A DNA stretch of 64,000 bases. It comes from Bacteroidetes bacterium UBA1312 (GTDB lineage Bacteria > Bacteroidota > Bacteroidia > Chitinophagales > Chitinophagaceae). The notes under the pieces were generated by a model. That model saw nothing but the letters and a program-made list of their open reading frames with translations, did not search any database and was not told the DNA's origin. The stretch is from NCBI GenBank assembly GCA_002307135.1, contig DBTQ01000002.1:3055-67054 (forward strand), given 5' to 3'. A program made the translations under genes and the position numbers. Positions 34,055 to 43,507 of this stretch are shown piece by piece (positions within the stretch are counted from its first letter, which is position 1; each line of letters starts with the position of its first letter).

Positions 34055-34696
34055 ATGCTTGATATAACACTTGTGATTTTTGCGTATCTGATCGGTTCTA
34101 TTTCTACTGCTGTTTGGGTAAGCAGAAAATTTTATGGTGTTGACATTAGAGAATTAGGTAGTGGTAATGCAGGTGCGACAAATACATTTCGCGTATTAGG
34201 TAAAAATGCGGGTATTGTTGTGATGTTGATAGACATGCTTAAAGGCTTTGTCGCAGTCAAGCTTTCGATATTGTCTAATCATTCATGGCATCCTGCACCT
34301 TCAGTTCCCTTTGTTAATCTACAAGTGATACTTGGTTTGGCTGCTGTTGTAGGTCATATTTTTCCTATTTGGGCCGGGTTTCGTGGGGGAAAAGGAATTG
34401 CAACTTTATTTGGAATGATTTTGGGTATTCAGCCTTTGGTAGCTGTAAGTTTAGTTGGTGTTTTTATGCTTATGCTACTTGTAACGCGTTATGTTTCATT
34501 AAGTTCAATAAGTGCCAGCATAGCATTCCCATTACTGATTTTATTTATTTTCCGCGAACCTGAATTGAGTTATAAATTATTTGCCATAGGAACAGCTGCC
34601 TTGGTAGTACTTACTCATCATAAAAATATCAGTCGTTTACTTACCGGCTGCGAAAGCAAAGTACCGCTTTTCAAAAAACGGAATAAAAATCTATAG
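34055..34696 (+). CDS. plsY: Acyl-phosphate:glycerol-3-phosphate acyltransferase
   Basis: 213 aa integral membrane enzyme (about five TM segments) that makes lysophosphatidic acid from acyl-phosphate and glycerol-3-phosphate, the first step of phospholipid synthesis. Motifs: VDIRELGSGNAGATNTFRVLG (~36-56), GHIFPIWAGFRGGKGIAT (~107-124), and the LTHHKNISRLLTG end. Length is typical. Confidence 0.96.
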   Translation: MLDITLVIFAYLIGSISTAVWVSRKFYGVDIRELGSGNAGATNTFRVLGKNAGIVVMLIDMLKGFVAVKLSILSNHSWHPAPSVPFVNLQVILGLAAVVGHIFPIWAGFRGGKGIATLFGMILGIQPLVAVSLVGVFMLMLLVTRYVSLSSISASIAFPLLILFIFREPELSYKLFAIGTAALVVLTHHKNISRLLTGCESKVPLFKKRNKNL

Positions 34697-34720
34697 CAAA
34701 AATGAAATGTCTAGTCTATT

Positions 34721-35377
34721 TTGATTGTATCCAAACTTCAGCGGTTTTTTAGTTTTTTTTTTCCAATCAAAGTAAATAGTGCTTTGGGGGCAACCGCTCC
34801 TGTATTAGACTTGTTCCTCTATAGAGGGAGGTGGCAACTTGGTGCAACAACTGCATTATATTCTGACGGGCATCGCTACCGACCATTACTCGCAGCATTC
34901 AAGTATATAAAAAAAGATTTGCGTCAAGCCCAAAACATGCTCGTTCTGGGTGCAGGTCTTGGAAGTGCAGCATACATACTTGAACGAATGGATATTCAAG
35001 TAGATACGACATTTGTTGATATTGACTCTACAGTTATTAACTGGGGCAAGGAATTACTTCCTCATCAATTAGCAGAACAAAATCATTGGATTTGTGCAGA
35101 TGCACAAGAATACGTCAGCGAACACACAGTACTTTATGACGTTATTGTAATTGATATTTTCCTTGACCGTATAGTCCCTCAATTCGTGTCTTCAAATCAT
35201 TTCTTAACTAATTGCATCAGATTATTAAACAATAAGAGCAGTAAAATAGTGTTGAATTATATCATCAACAATAAAGATAACTGGCAAGTGGTACAATCCA
35301 ATCTAGCTCTATTATTCAGTATAGAGCATATAATAGATCTCGGGCTAAATCAAGTGGTTATAGCTAAAGCCAAGTAA
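34721..35377 (+). CDS. Spermidine synthase-like SAM-binding methyltransferase domain protein
   Basis: 218 aa from a TTG start. A Rossmann fold with NMLVLGAGLGSAAYILER (SAM-binding loop), TTFVDIDSTVINWGKELL (acidic ribose-binding residue) and YDVIVIDIF resembles the C-terminal domain of spermidine synthase. The N-terminal beta domain of true spermidine synthases (~280-300 aa) is missing, so polyamine synthesis is doubtful. A small-molecule methyltransferase is an alternative. It lies 24 bases after plsY and may be co-transcribed. Confidence 0.7.
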   Translation: MIVSKLQRFFSFFFPIKVNSALGATAPVLDLFLYRGRWQLGATTALYSDGHRYRPLLAAFKYIKKDLRQAQNMLVLGAGLGSAAYILERMDIQVDTTFVDIDSTVINWGKELLPHQLAEQNHWICADAQEYVSEHTVLYDVIVIDIFLDRIVPQFVSSNHFLTNCIRLLNNKSSKIVLNYIINNKDNWQVVQSNLALLFSIEHIIDLGLNQVVIAKAK

Positions 35378-35428
35378 CAATCGGCAAATACTTACATGCG
35401 CAAATTAGCAAAATCGCCCATTAGCGCG

Positions 35429-35436
35429 TAACTTCG
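35429..35436 (+). promoter_or_regulatory. Putative -7 element of the glycosyltransferase gene
   Basis: TAACTTCG, one change from TAnnTTTG, lies 17 bases before the ATG at 35454. It is framed by GCGCG on both sides (GCGCGTAACTTCGCGCG), a GC-rich inverted repeat unusual in this AT-rich sequence. Confidence 0.4.
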
Positions 35437-35453
35437 CGCGTATTATTACGCCC

Positions 35454-36200
35454 ATGTTCAACGGAAAAAAAATAGCGGTGGTACTTCCTGCATACAAAGC
35501 CGCACTAACTCTTGAAAGAACTTATAACGAAATACCTTTCGATATAGTGGACGAAGTGGTATTAGTTGATGACAATAGTCCTGACGAGACTGTACAAGAA
35601 GCCAAACGATTAGGCATCAAACATATTGTCATTCATGAGCAAAACAAAGGTTATGGTGGTAATCAAAAAAGCTGCTACAAAAAAGCATTAGAGCTAGGAG
35701 CAGATATTGTCATTATGTTGCACCCTGACTACCAATACACTCCCAAACTAATACATGCAATGTCTTCTATCATTGCCCATGATTTGTATCCGGTAGTTTT
35801 CGGTTCTCGAATTTTGGGAAAAGGGGCATTGACAGGTGGTATGCCCATGTACAAATACATTGCCAACAGATGCCTGACTTTGTTTCAAAATATCATGCTC
35901 GGTCAAAAGTTGAGCGAATATCATACCGGCTATCGTGCATTTTCAGCTGACGTTATTCGTGCTATTGACTTTACATACAATAGTGATGATTTTGTTTTTG
36001 ACAACGAAATGATTTCGCAAATATTTATGAACGGTTTTGAAATTGGAGAGGTGACTTGCCCAACAAAATATTTTGAAGAAGCTTCCAGTATTAATTTTAG
36101 CAGAAGTTCTAAGTATGGGATTGGAGTTTTACGCGTTTCCTTTACGCACTTTTTCCACAAAAACGGCATAATAAAGAATAAACTATACAGTAAAAAATAA
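35454..36200 (+). CDS. Family 2 glycosyltransferase, dolichol-phosphate mannosyltransferase-like
   Basis: 248 aa. GT-A fold: AVVLPAYKAALTLERTYNEI, VVLVDDNSPDETVQEA, EQNKGYGGNQKSCYKKALELGADIVIMLHPDYQY (DxD replaced by HPD, as in this subgroup), and GKGALTGGMPMYKYIANRCLT. It lacks the C-terminal TM segments of many DPM-like proteins. It probably makes a polyprenyl-phosphate sugar or transfers a hexose to a lipid. The acceptor is unknown. Confidence 0.85.
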   Translation: MFNGKKIAVVLPAYKAALTLERTYNEIPFDIVDEVVLVDDNSPDETVQEAKRLGIKHIVIHEQNKGYGGNQKSCYKKALELGADIVIMLHPDYQYTPKLIHAMSSIIAHDLYPVVFGSRILGKGALTGGMPMYKYIANRCLTLFQNIMLGQKLSEYHTGYRAFSADVIRAIDFTYNSDDFVFDNEMISQIFMNGFEIGEVTCPTKYFEEASSINFSRSSKYGIGVLRVSFTHFFHKNGIIKNKLYSKK

Positions 36201-36225
36201 CCTCCTAAATTAAATATAGACTCCA

Positions 36226-37446
36226 TTGACTTTCGACGATTTTGATTTTGAATATGACCTGCTCGACGGAATCGATGCAATGGGATATAAAAATGCTACG
36301 CCAATTCAGGAGCAAGCAATCCCTAGAATTCTCAACAATGAGGATTTAATTGCTTGTGCACAAACAGGCACCGGAAAAACTGCTGCGTTCGTATTACCTA
36401 TACTCAATAAAATACTTACCTCACCTACCCTACATATCAACACGCTAGTATTGGTACCCACCAGAGAGCTCGCCCAACAAATAGATCAACAGATAGATGC
36501 CATGGCCTATTTTATCGACGTGAGTTCAATTGCAGTATATGGAGGCAGTGATGGTATCACTTGGGAACAACAAAAACGTGCTTTGAAAAAAGGCGCGGAT
36601 ATTATTATTGCCACTCCAGGCAGGCTTATTGCATTGCTCAATATGAATGCAATAGATTTTAGCCAATTACAACATCTAGTGCTTGACGAAGCCGACCGTA
36701 TGCTTGACATGGGATTTGTTGAAGATATTGAACGAATCGTAAGTGAATTACCGAAGAAAAGACAAACGCTTCTTTTTTCGGCTACGATGCCACCCAAGAT
36801 TCGCAATCTAGCTGCTAAAATATTAACCAATCCTCAACAAATCAGCATCTCTATATCGAAACCGGCAGAAGGCATTACTCAGGAAGCCTATATGGCACAC
36901 GATACACAAAAAGATGAATTACTAAAACGAATCCTAAAAAGTGGTACTTATAAAAGTGTAATCGTATTTGCTTCAACTAAAGAAAAAGTGAAAATAATTT
37001 ATGCTACACTGCATCGTGCCGGTATGGATGTCAAAGCATTTCATTCCGATTTACAACAGGATGAGCGCGAACAAATAATGCAACAATTCAAAAACAAAAG
37101 CATTTCTATCCTTGTAGGAACAGACGTTTTATCGAGAGGGATTGATGTAGAAGGAATTGATCTAGTTTTGAATTACAATGTTCCACCTGATCCTGAAGAT
37201 TATATCCACAGAATAGGACGCACTGCACGAGCCGAAACAAAAGGTAATGCAATTACGTTTATCAACGAAAATGATCAAACTCGTTTTGCTGCAATTGAAA
37301 AAATGATTGAACGCGAAATTCCTAAACTACCTTTACCGATAGATTTGGGTGAAGCACCCATATATAATCCTTCAGCAGCCAAAAGGTTCAGTAACCATAA
37401 CCATACGGCACAGAAAAAAAAGTTTCATAAAAAACCGAATAAATAA
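36226..37446 (+). CDS. DEAD-box ATP-dependent RNA helicase
   Basis: 406 aa from a TTG start. The Q motif (GYKNATPIQEQAIP), motif I (AQTGTGKTAAF), Ia (PTRELAQQ), II (VLDEADRMLDMGF), III (FSATMP), IV-VI (VGTDVLSRGIDVEG, HRIGRTARAE) are all present. A short basic C-terminal tail follows (HNHTAQKKKFHKKPNK), of the RhlE kind. It unwinds RNA duplexes in ribosome assembly or mRNA decay. The rhodanese gene follows after 5 bases. Confidence 0.95.
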   Translation: MTFDDFDFEYDLLDGIDAMGYKNATPIQEQAIPRILNNEDLIACAQTGTGKTAAFVLPILNKILTSPTLHINTLVLVPTRELAQQIDQQIDAMAYFIDVSSIAVYGGSDGITWEQQKRALKKGADIIIATPGRLIALLNMNAIDFSQLQHLVLDEADRMLDMGFVEDIERIVSELPKKRQTLLFSATMPPKIRNLAAKILTNPQQISISISKPAEGITQEAYMAHDTQKDELLKRILKSGTYKSVIVFASTKEKVKIIYATLHRAGMDVKAFHSDLQQDEREQIMQQFKNKSISILVGTDVLSRGIDVEGIDLVLNYNVPPDPEDYIHRIGRTARAETKGNAITFINENDQTRFAAIEKMIEREIPKLPLPIDLGEAPIYNPSAAKRFSNHNHTAQKKKFHKKPNK

Positions 37447-37451
37447 CAATA

Positions 37452-37739
37452 ATGTTTCAGATCAGTATGCAACAATTACAAGAGTGGATTGTTGCCAAAA
37501 AAGATTTTGTTCTTATTGACGTTCGTGAAATATTTGAACACGAACAGGATAATATTGGAGGTATTAATATTCCCCTCGATGAATTGAGTCGTAATACCTA
37601 CACATTGCCGCTCAACAAAGATATAGTTATATATTGCGCTAAAGGCATTCGCAGCGTTATTGCCATCCAAAAACTAGAAAACAAAGGTTATACCTTACTT
37701 CACAATTTAAGTGGGGGGATTCAGTCGTATAAAAAATAA
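37452..37739 (+). CDS. Single-domain rhodanese-like sulfurtransferase
   Basis: 95 aa. One rhodanese domain: FVLIDVREIFEHEQDNIGGINIPLDEL, then active-site loop IYCAKGIRSVIA with catalytic Cys ~60, and LHNLSGGIQSYKK at the end. Such proteins carry persulfide sulfur (PspE/GlpE-like). No signal peptide, so cytoplasmic. Probably translated with the DEAD-box gene 5 bases upstream. Confidence 0.9.
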   Translation: MFQISMQQLQEWIVAKKDFVLIDVREIFEHEQDNIGGINIPLDELSRNTYTLPLNKDIVIYCAKGIRSVIAIQKLENKGYTLLHNLSGGIQSYKK

Positions 37740-37865
37740 TTTGTCTAATAGTTATTCCCTCTTTTCACTAGTCTGTTATTTTTAAAATAGCATTAAACTT
37801 TAAACCTTAACCGGTAGTCTGTTATACTGACAATTCGTTTTGTTTATTTTCTAAAAATAAAAGAC

Positions 37866-38165
37866 ATGAATAACATTGTAAAGTGTGCATTTGCACTAGC
37901 ATTATTATCATTACCCGCCACTGAAGCAGGCGCACAATTGATTGTACGCGTACGACCTGCCCGGCCTACTGTTGTAGTAGCAAGACCTATAGCTCCTAGT
38001 CCTCGACACATTTGGGTGGAAGAAGACTGGGAACGACATGGTCACGGATATCGGTGGCATGGTGGCTATTGGGTGGCACCTCCAAGAGCCAGAGCTGTTT
38101 GGGTACCGGGGCATTGGGAAACTCGCCCACGTGGAGAAGTATGGATGCCAGGTTATTGGCGCTAA
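37866..38165 (+). CDS. Small secreted YXWGXW-repeat protein
   Basis: 99 aa. Signal peptide (~1-24, ending TEAGAQ), then a Trp/Gly/His/Arg-rich mature part with RWHGGYWVAPP, WVPGHWETRP and WMPGYWR, matching the YXWGXW repeat family of secreted proteins. Function unknown; envelope location is expected. Strongly basic with proline. Confidence 0.85.
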   Translation: MNNIVKCAFALALLSLPATEAGAQLIVRVRPARPTVVVARPIAPSPRHIWVEEDWERHGHGYRWHGGYWVAPPRARAVWVPGHWETRPRGEVWMPGYWR

Positions 38166-38168
38166 TAA

Positions 38169-38203
38169 TAACGGATCAATTCAATTGTTGAATTGATCCG
38201 TTA
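38169..38203. terminator. Hairpin between convergent genes
   Basis: A 16-bp perfect stem (38169-38184 with 38188-38203; AACGGATCAATTCAA and its complement) with TTG loop stands just behind the YXWGXW gene, before the convergent T9SS gene. Flanking T tracts are short. Confidence 0.65.
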
Positions 38204-38224
38204 AATAAAGATATTAATATAGAA

Positions 38225-39991
38225 TTAGCGAACAATAAACTGTTGTTGCATGGTTTCTTTTTCTGTAACTAATTGTACATAATAAGCCCCTGGTGTCAAC
38301 GCGTATTGCTTCAGATTAATGGTTAAATCATTATGCTGAAATAAATGAGCCACATGTTGTATTGTTGCTATTGTTTGACCAAGTGTATTAAATAGATGTA
38401 TTGTCGCATCTTCTGTCAATGGACGATCTGAATGTATGGTTAAATATGAACCTGTAGGATTAGGATATACCGACAATGTACCATATCCGGCAGACACGTC
38501 ATTAATAGATGTCGGGAAGTCATTGTATTTAGCAATAAAACCATCGTGATTGCCTAAAGACGAAAGCTGCGCTATTCCTGATGGATTAAAATTTACAGTA
38601 TCTACGAATGAACCTGTGAGATAAATGGATCCTTTTGAATCAACAGTAACAGCGGGCTCTGCCACTATACCACCTATAATAATTCCTCTTTTTGGAACAA
38701 TGCTGTGCGCCCATTTATAGTTACCTGTTATGTCATATTTCGCGAAGAACATATCAACCTGTTTAGCAGTTATATTCGCAACTGACGGACCCGGATCAAA
38801 ATCTGTAGTACCAGAGAAATAGCCCGTCATATAAATGTTATCCGAACTATCAATGCTGATAGAGCTGCCTTTAGCAGCACCACCGCCACTCGTGTTGGAA
38901 CCAATATTTTTTGCCCATTTATAGTTACCCATCAAATCATACTGAGCCATAAATACATTGTGCACAGCAGACACAGTTGTAGATAATTCATGTATTGCCG
39001 GACTTGGATCGAAATCTACAGTTGAATAAAATACGCCGACAATATTGATGGTACCTGATTTCCCTAAAGCTAATCCATATACTGTAGTCACATCATCTGT
39101 GCATCCCATGTGATAAGCCCAAACGTAGTTTCCTCCGGTATCATAGCGGGCTATAAATGCGTCCTGCAACAGGCCGGATGTAGATGGCATTATAAATGAT
39201 GCAGATCCTGGATCAAAATCTGCGGGACCGTTAAATGCTCCAGCCAAATAGATATTGCCTGCTGTATCAAGAGCCATACCATTCAAGTATTGAGACCCTC
39301 CGTTACAACCAATATTTTTCGCCCATTTATAATTGCCAATGGCATCATATTTAGCAAAAAACATAGCACCTTGAGTAGCATCAAGAGTAGCAATACCCAC
39401 ACTTGGATCAAAGTCTGTATGTTCGCTAAATAATCCGCCAACAAATATATTACCAGACTTATCTGTTTTTATAGTGCTAACACTTTCGCTATAAATGTCA
39501 CCCAATGTGATTGCCCATTTATAATTACCTGCGTTATCTAATTTTAAAACAAACAAATCTGTCATTCCATTTGAAACTCGGTTATCAATTCCTACCCCCG
39601 GATTAAAGTCTGCTGTTCCTGAAAAATACCCTCCCACTAAAAGATCTCCAGATACATCAACAGCAATCGCTGTTCCGGAATTATTACCTATACCACCAAT
39701 TGATTTTACCCATAAAAAAGCGCCGGAACTATTATACTTTACGATAAATGCATCTTGACTACCTGTTGCCGCTAAATTTGCAACCGCCACACTCGGATCA
39801 AAGTCAACAGTACCGCTAAAATAACCTGTAACATAGACATTCCCAGCTGCGTCAGTAGTACTTGCATTACTACGGTCAGCACCAGCACTACCGATAGGAT
39901 TGACCCATTTAAAATCTTGTGCATTGGAGATTTGACTGCACAGAAGAGTACTGGCCAGAAATATCTGACCAAACATTTTTTTTGTTTTCAT
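38225..39991 (-). CDS. Secreted SBBP/beta-propeller repeat protein with T9SS sorting domain
   Basis: 588 aa from ATG 39991. The frame runs on to 40039, but 39991 places the signal peptide MKTKKMFGQIFLASTLLC correctly. About eight repeats of ~60 residues follow the pattern GNxYVTGYFSGTVDFDPSxG then DAFIVKYDxxGNYKWAKxIG, the SBBP (seven-bladed beta-propeller) family. The last ~80 residues are a T9SS sorting domain: LSVYPNPTGSYLTI, LFNTLGQTIA, GAYYVQLVTEKETMQQQFIVR. Predicted surface-exposed or secreted cargo of unknown ligand. Confidence 0.9.
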   Translation of the reverse strand: MKTKKMFGQIFLASTLLCSQISNAQDFKWVNPIGSAGADRSNASTTDAAGNVYVTGYFSGTVDFDPSVAVANLAATGSQDAFIVKYNSSGAFLWVKSIGGIGNNSGTAIAVDVSGDLLVGGYFSGTADFNPGVGIDNRVSNGMTDLFVLKLDNAGNYKWAITLGDIYSESVSTIKTDKSGNIFVGGLFSEHTDFDPSVGIATLDATQGAMFFAKYDAIGNYKWAKNIGCNGGSQYLNGMALDTAGNIYLAGAFNGPADFDPGSASFIMPSTSGLLQDAFIARYDTGGNYVWAYHMGCTDDVTTVYGLALGKSGTINIVGVFYSTVDFDPSPAIHELSTTVSAVHNVFMAQYDLMGNYKWAKNIGSNTSGGGAAKGSSISIDSSDNIYMTGYFSGTTDFDPGPSVANITAKQVDMFFAKYDITGNYKWAHSIVPKRGIIIGGIVAEPAVTVDSKGSIYLTGSFVDTVNFNPSGIAQLSSLGNHDGFIAKYNDFPTSINDVSAGYGTLSVYPNPTGSYLTIHSDRPLTEDATIHLFNTLGQTIATIQHVAHLFQHNDLTINLKQYALTPGAYYVQLVTEKETMQQQFIVR

Positions 39992-40072
39992 GGCTTTTAA
40001 AAAATTATAGGTTAAGATCAAAGTTAGTAAATAATGCAATTATTACTAACCGCCCTAACAAATAACAAGGGC

Positions 40073-40741
40073 TTATTGCTCCACGACTAAACTTTCTGTA
40101 TTGGCTCCAAGATTGACAAGTAATTTGGAAAGGTCTTTTACAAACGTCTCCGGCCCACATAAGTAAATAACTTGGCTAAAGTCTTTAATCACATCTATCA
40201 AATAATTTCGGTCAATTTGATGGAATGCGAAACCAATAGTGTTTTCATGTGAGAAGAAATTGATGAGGTCTGCTCTAAGCATTCGTTTCAATTCAGGGAA
40301 AAGAATCACATCCTCCACTGTTCTATTGGAGTAAATCAATTTATTACCCCGCAATTGATTGTTTTTATAGAGTTGCCTAAAAATGGCAATAAATGGTGTA
40401 ATACCCGAACCGCCGGCAATAAAAACACCCGGTCCTTTATAAGTAATAGCACCAAATGCATCTGAAATAATGAGCTCCACACCCGCATTAGTTTTCCCCA
40501 ATTGATTGGTAACGCCGGCATGGTCATTGTATATTTTAATCATAAACTCAAGATAATTTAAGTCTGGTAAACATGTAAATGTAAACGGGCGGGCGAGCTC
40601 TTTCCACTCCGGCAAATTAATAGACACCTCTGCTCCTTGACCCGGAATAAAGGTATAACCAGGTGGTTTTTCTACAATAAATTTTTTGACATCGTGATTG
40701 ATAAATTCCGCATCTAATATTTTCACTAAATATTTGCCCAC
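40073..40741 (-). CDS. FAD/NAD(P)-binding oxidoreductase, ferredoxin reductase-like
   Basis: 222 aa. The FAD domain (~1-100) has ARPFTFTCLPDLNYLEFMIK (RxYS-like FAD motif as RPFTF). The NAD(P) domain has GVFIAGGSGITPFIAIFRQL and VIYLCGPETFVKDL. Similar to flavodoxin/ferredoxin reductases. There is no fused 2Fe-2S or globin domain, so a separate electron carrier is required; none is encoded nearby. Confidence 0.85.
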   Translation of the reverse strand: MGKYLVKILDAEFINHDVKKFIVEKPPGYTFIPGQGAEVSINLPEWKELARPFTFTCLPDLNYLEFMIKIYNDHAGVTNQLGKTNAGVELIISDAFGAITYKGPGVFIAGGSGITPFIAIFRQLYKNNQLRGNKLIYSNRTVEDVILFPELKRMLRADLINFFSHENTIGFAFHQIDRNYLIDVIKDFSQVIYLCGPETFVKDLSKLLVNLGANTESLVVEQ

Positions 40742-40914
40742 AGTTTATATTTTTTATAATGATTGATTGTTTTTGAACGTCCAAAATGCAACTAATGTAA
40801 ATGTAGCAATTTAGTTGGAGGAGCAAAAAAAATCTGCATAGATCTGTAGTCAATTAACAGAACTAGTAGATGAGCTATCATTTGGTAAATATTCACCCAT
40901 TTTCAATTCAATTG

Positions 40915-42801
40915 TCACCACCGCACAATTAATTCTACTCTTCGGTTTTTATCCTGATGTTCTGGAGTATCATTGGGTGTTAATGCATTAGCCTCTCCAA
41001 AACCAGTTGCAGATAGGATGTCTTGTGCAAATCCCATTTGGATGAGTGCATCAGCAACAACATGTGCACGGATTGCTGATTTTTGTTCGTTGATAAGTGG
41101 CGTCCCCGTATTATCAGTATAGCTGTTTACAAAAATATGAATATCCTTTTTGTCTTTCCATGGTGTAAATATGCTATTAATAACGCTCATTTGAGTATCT
41201 GATAAATCTGTAACGTTTTTGGGAAATGAAATAGTGAGTACTACGCTATCATTAGTAGGTTTCACATAAGTTTGTGGCAATAAAGGGAAATTAAATACGC
41301 AAGCACCATTACATGGTTCTGAAAAATTAATCGCACCTTCCACACTTTGATACCCCAAAGCCCTTATAACATATTTAAATGTAGTATGCAATGGCAAACT
41401 CATTTGCACGCTTCCATCTCCACGGTTGCTATGATAAACGGCCAATTCTTTGCCAACAGAATCAGAGAGTGTAACAATGCCGTATTCAGTGGGCAATTTG
41501 TTCAAACTATCATATAAATAACACAACGCAAAAGATGTGGCAATTGGTGCATTTTTTTGTGACAATGTAGTTTCATAAATATCAAAATCGCCTGCAAGAT
41601 TATATCTGTCAGAAGCAAATAGTGCCTTCCGTCCATCTGGTGCTACTGAAATTGAAATTTCATCGAATGAAGAATTAATAGGAGCTCCTAGGTTAACTGC
41701 CGGACTCCAAATAGTGTCAATGCCTTTTTTACTCATAAATATATCGCTGCCACCAAACCCAGAATGACCATCTGAAGCGAAGTATAGCGTGCTATTATCA
41801 GTACTAATAAAGGGAGCGGTTTCATTTCCTGCTGTATTTATTTCGGGGCCCAAATTACGTGGTAATTGCCAAAGGCCAAAAGCAAAATGAGACACCCAAA
41901 TATCCAATCCACCATAGCCTCCGGGCCTATCGCTTACAAAATATAAGTCATTAATATCTGGCGAGAGCGAAGGCATTCCTTCATAAGCTGGGGTGTTAAT
42001 TGTAGCTCCAAAACTTTCAGGTACTGACCAAGGACTGTCTATAGCTAAACGATATGCAATATACAAATCGCAACCGCCGCGCCCCCAGCCGTTTTCACTA
42101 CGATTATCGCTACGCATAAAAAAAAGATAATGATCATCTGCCGAAATAGTTTGCGCAGCTTCTTGCGCTGAGGTATTTGGCGGACTACCCATATTTTTTG
42201 CAGTGAACCATCCTCCACAACTATCAGGTTTGGCATAAAAAAAGTCTTCGTCAATACCATTTACTCGTCGGGTAAAATAAAGTGTTTGGCCATCAGAAGA
42301 TAATGAAGGATACATTTCCGATTGTTTGCTATTAATGCGTACGCCCAAATTGTACACTTGGTTTGTATCTCTATGTTGCAACATTTGTTTCATAAACATT
42401 GCCTCCGCTTGCATTTTTTTTACTGTGGTGGTGGTGGGTGCAAGCCCCAACCAATAGATGGCAATATCTATCTTTTGTGCCATTAAGTAGCTACGCGCCG
42501 CTGGCACCGCAAAACGTTCCTTCCCTTTGTTGCAATTTTGTGCGGCTGCGGCAAATATATCCCCTGACTTTTCGTAATAATGTGCATCGTAATACCAAGA
42601 ACCCAGTGTACTGTAAGCAATATCGTATCCGGAATATTCTTTAATAGCACGTTGCAGGTAATTATATGCTTTGGTCGTATTTTTCTTAGCCTTGTAATAA
42701 TTCCCTTTTTCAAAAAAATGCTGCGCACGAATGGTCACTTGCCCTTGTGCAGCGACAACATTTAATAAAAACAATACTACTAAAACGCACTTTGCGCGCA
42801 T
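40915..42801 (-). CDS. PorE-like OmpA-family protein (TPR, PD40 propeller, OmpA domain)
   Basis: 628 aa. Signal peptide (~1-20), TPR-like helices (~28-130; KGNYYKAKKNTTKAYNYLQRA), a WD40-like PD40 propeller (~150-410; YPSLSSDGQTLYFTRR, MPSLSPDINDLYFVSDRPGGYGGLDIW, SDGHSGFGGSDIFMS), a carboxypeptidase-regulatory-like beta domain (~420-510), and a peptidoglycan-binding OmpA domain (~520-628; NSYTDNTGTPLINEQKSAIR, GFGEANAL, DKNRRVELIVRW). This order is the one described for the T9SS component PorE, but the phylum has many such paralogs, so a direct T9SS role is only possible. Confidence 0.85.
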   Translation of the reverse strand: MRAKCVLVVLFLLNVVAAQGQVTIRAQHFFEKGNYYKAKKNTTKAYNYLQRAIKEYSGYDIAYSTLGSWYYDAHYYEKSGDIFAAAAQNCNKGKERFAVPAARSYLMAQKIDIAIYWLGLAPTTTTVKKMQAEAMFMKQMLQHRDTNQVYNLGVRINSKQSEMYPSLSSDGQTLYFTRRVNGIDEDFFYAKPDSCGGWFTAKNMGSPPNTSAQEAAQTISADDHYLFFMRSDNRSENGWGRGGCDLYIAYRLAIDSPWSVPESFGATINTPAYEGMPSLSPDINDLYFVSDRPGGYGGLDIWVSHFAFGLWQLPRNLGPEINTAGNETAPFISTDNSTLYFASDGHSGFGGSDIFMSKKGIDTIWSPAVNLGAPINSSFDEISISVAPDGRKALFASDRYNLAGDFDIYETTLSQKNAPIATSFALCYLYDSLNKLPTEYGIVTLSDSVGKELAVYHSNRGDGSVQMSLPLHTTFKYVIRALGYQSVEGAINFSEPCNGACVFNFPLLPQTYVKPTNDSVVLTISFPKNVTDLSDTQMSVINSIFTPWKDKKDIHIFVNSYTDNTGTPLINEQKSAIRAHVVADALIQMGFAQDILSATGFGEANALTPNDTPEHQDKNRRVELIVRW

Positions 42802-42880
42802 ATACGATCAAAACTACTCAAAAAAATATAAAATCCTAAATGTGCCAAACGTAATAATACATTTCACCCGGGAACAAAAA

Positions 42881-43507
42881 CTACCTAGGTACATACACCA
42901 AATATTTGTCGTCGAAGGAAGTTTCGTCGAATATTTTATTGACAGGTAATACACGTGGCTTAACACCAGAATCGGCAAATTCCTGTGCAAGATCACCGCC
43001 TTTCAAACAAATAAGCCCATTACCATATTCTTCACTTTTATGCCCTACCCTTAATACTGGTTTAGCCCAACGCCACAAATCGGCAAGAGGTGCAACGGCA
43101 CGTGATACGGCAAAATCAAATTTTCTGTTCTTTATATCTTCAATTCGGGAATGGACTACAGTTACATTCTTCAACCCTATTGCATCCGCTACCTCTTGTA
43201 CTACTTTTAGTTTTTTACCAATACTATCCGCCAACAAAAAAGAAACATTCGGAAAATAAATGGCTAAGGGGATTCCGGGAAAACCGCCGCCTGTACCGAT
43301 GTCCACAATCTCCGCTCCATCGTTGAAATTAGCTGCTGCGGCAATAGACAAGGAATGCAATACATGCCGTTCATACAAACTATCAATGTCTTTACGCGAA
43401 ATAACATTGATTTGCTGATTCCAGGTTTCATATAATTCTTTGAGTGCAGCAAATTGCGTCAATTGTGTTTCAGTAAAATCATCAAAATATTTTAAAATTA
43501 TGTCCAT
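42881..43507 (-). CDS. rsmG: 16S rRNA (guanine527-N7)-methyltransferase
   Basis: 208 aa. It methylates G527 of 16S rRNA. Signature: YETWNQQINVISRKD near the N-terminus, the SAM-binding loop VDIGTGGGFPGIPLAI (~68-83), and DFAVSRAVAPLADL. Full length (E. coli 207 aa). Its start overlaps the end of the upstream glycosyltransferase gene by 10 bases. Confidence 0.96.
   Translation of the reverse strand: MDIILKYFDDFTETQLTQFAALKELYETWNQQINVISRKDIDSLYERHVLHSLSIAAAANFNDGAEIVDIGTGGGFPGIPLAIYFPNVSFLLADSIGKKLKVVQEVADAIGLKNVTVVHSRIEDIKNRKFDFAVSRAVAPLADLWRWAKPVLRVGHKSEEYGNGLICLKGGDLAQEFADSGVKPRVLPVNKIFDETSFDDKYLVYVPR

Noticed and set aside
34721..35377. True spermidine synthase (speE)
   Set aside because: The N-terminal beta domain is missing and the protein is too short.
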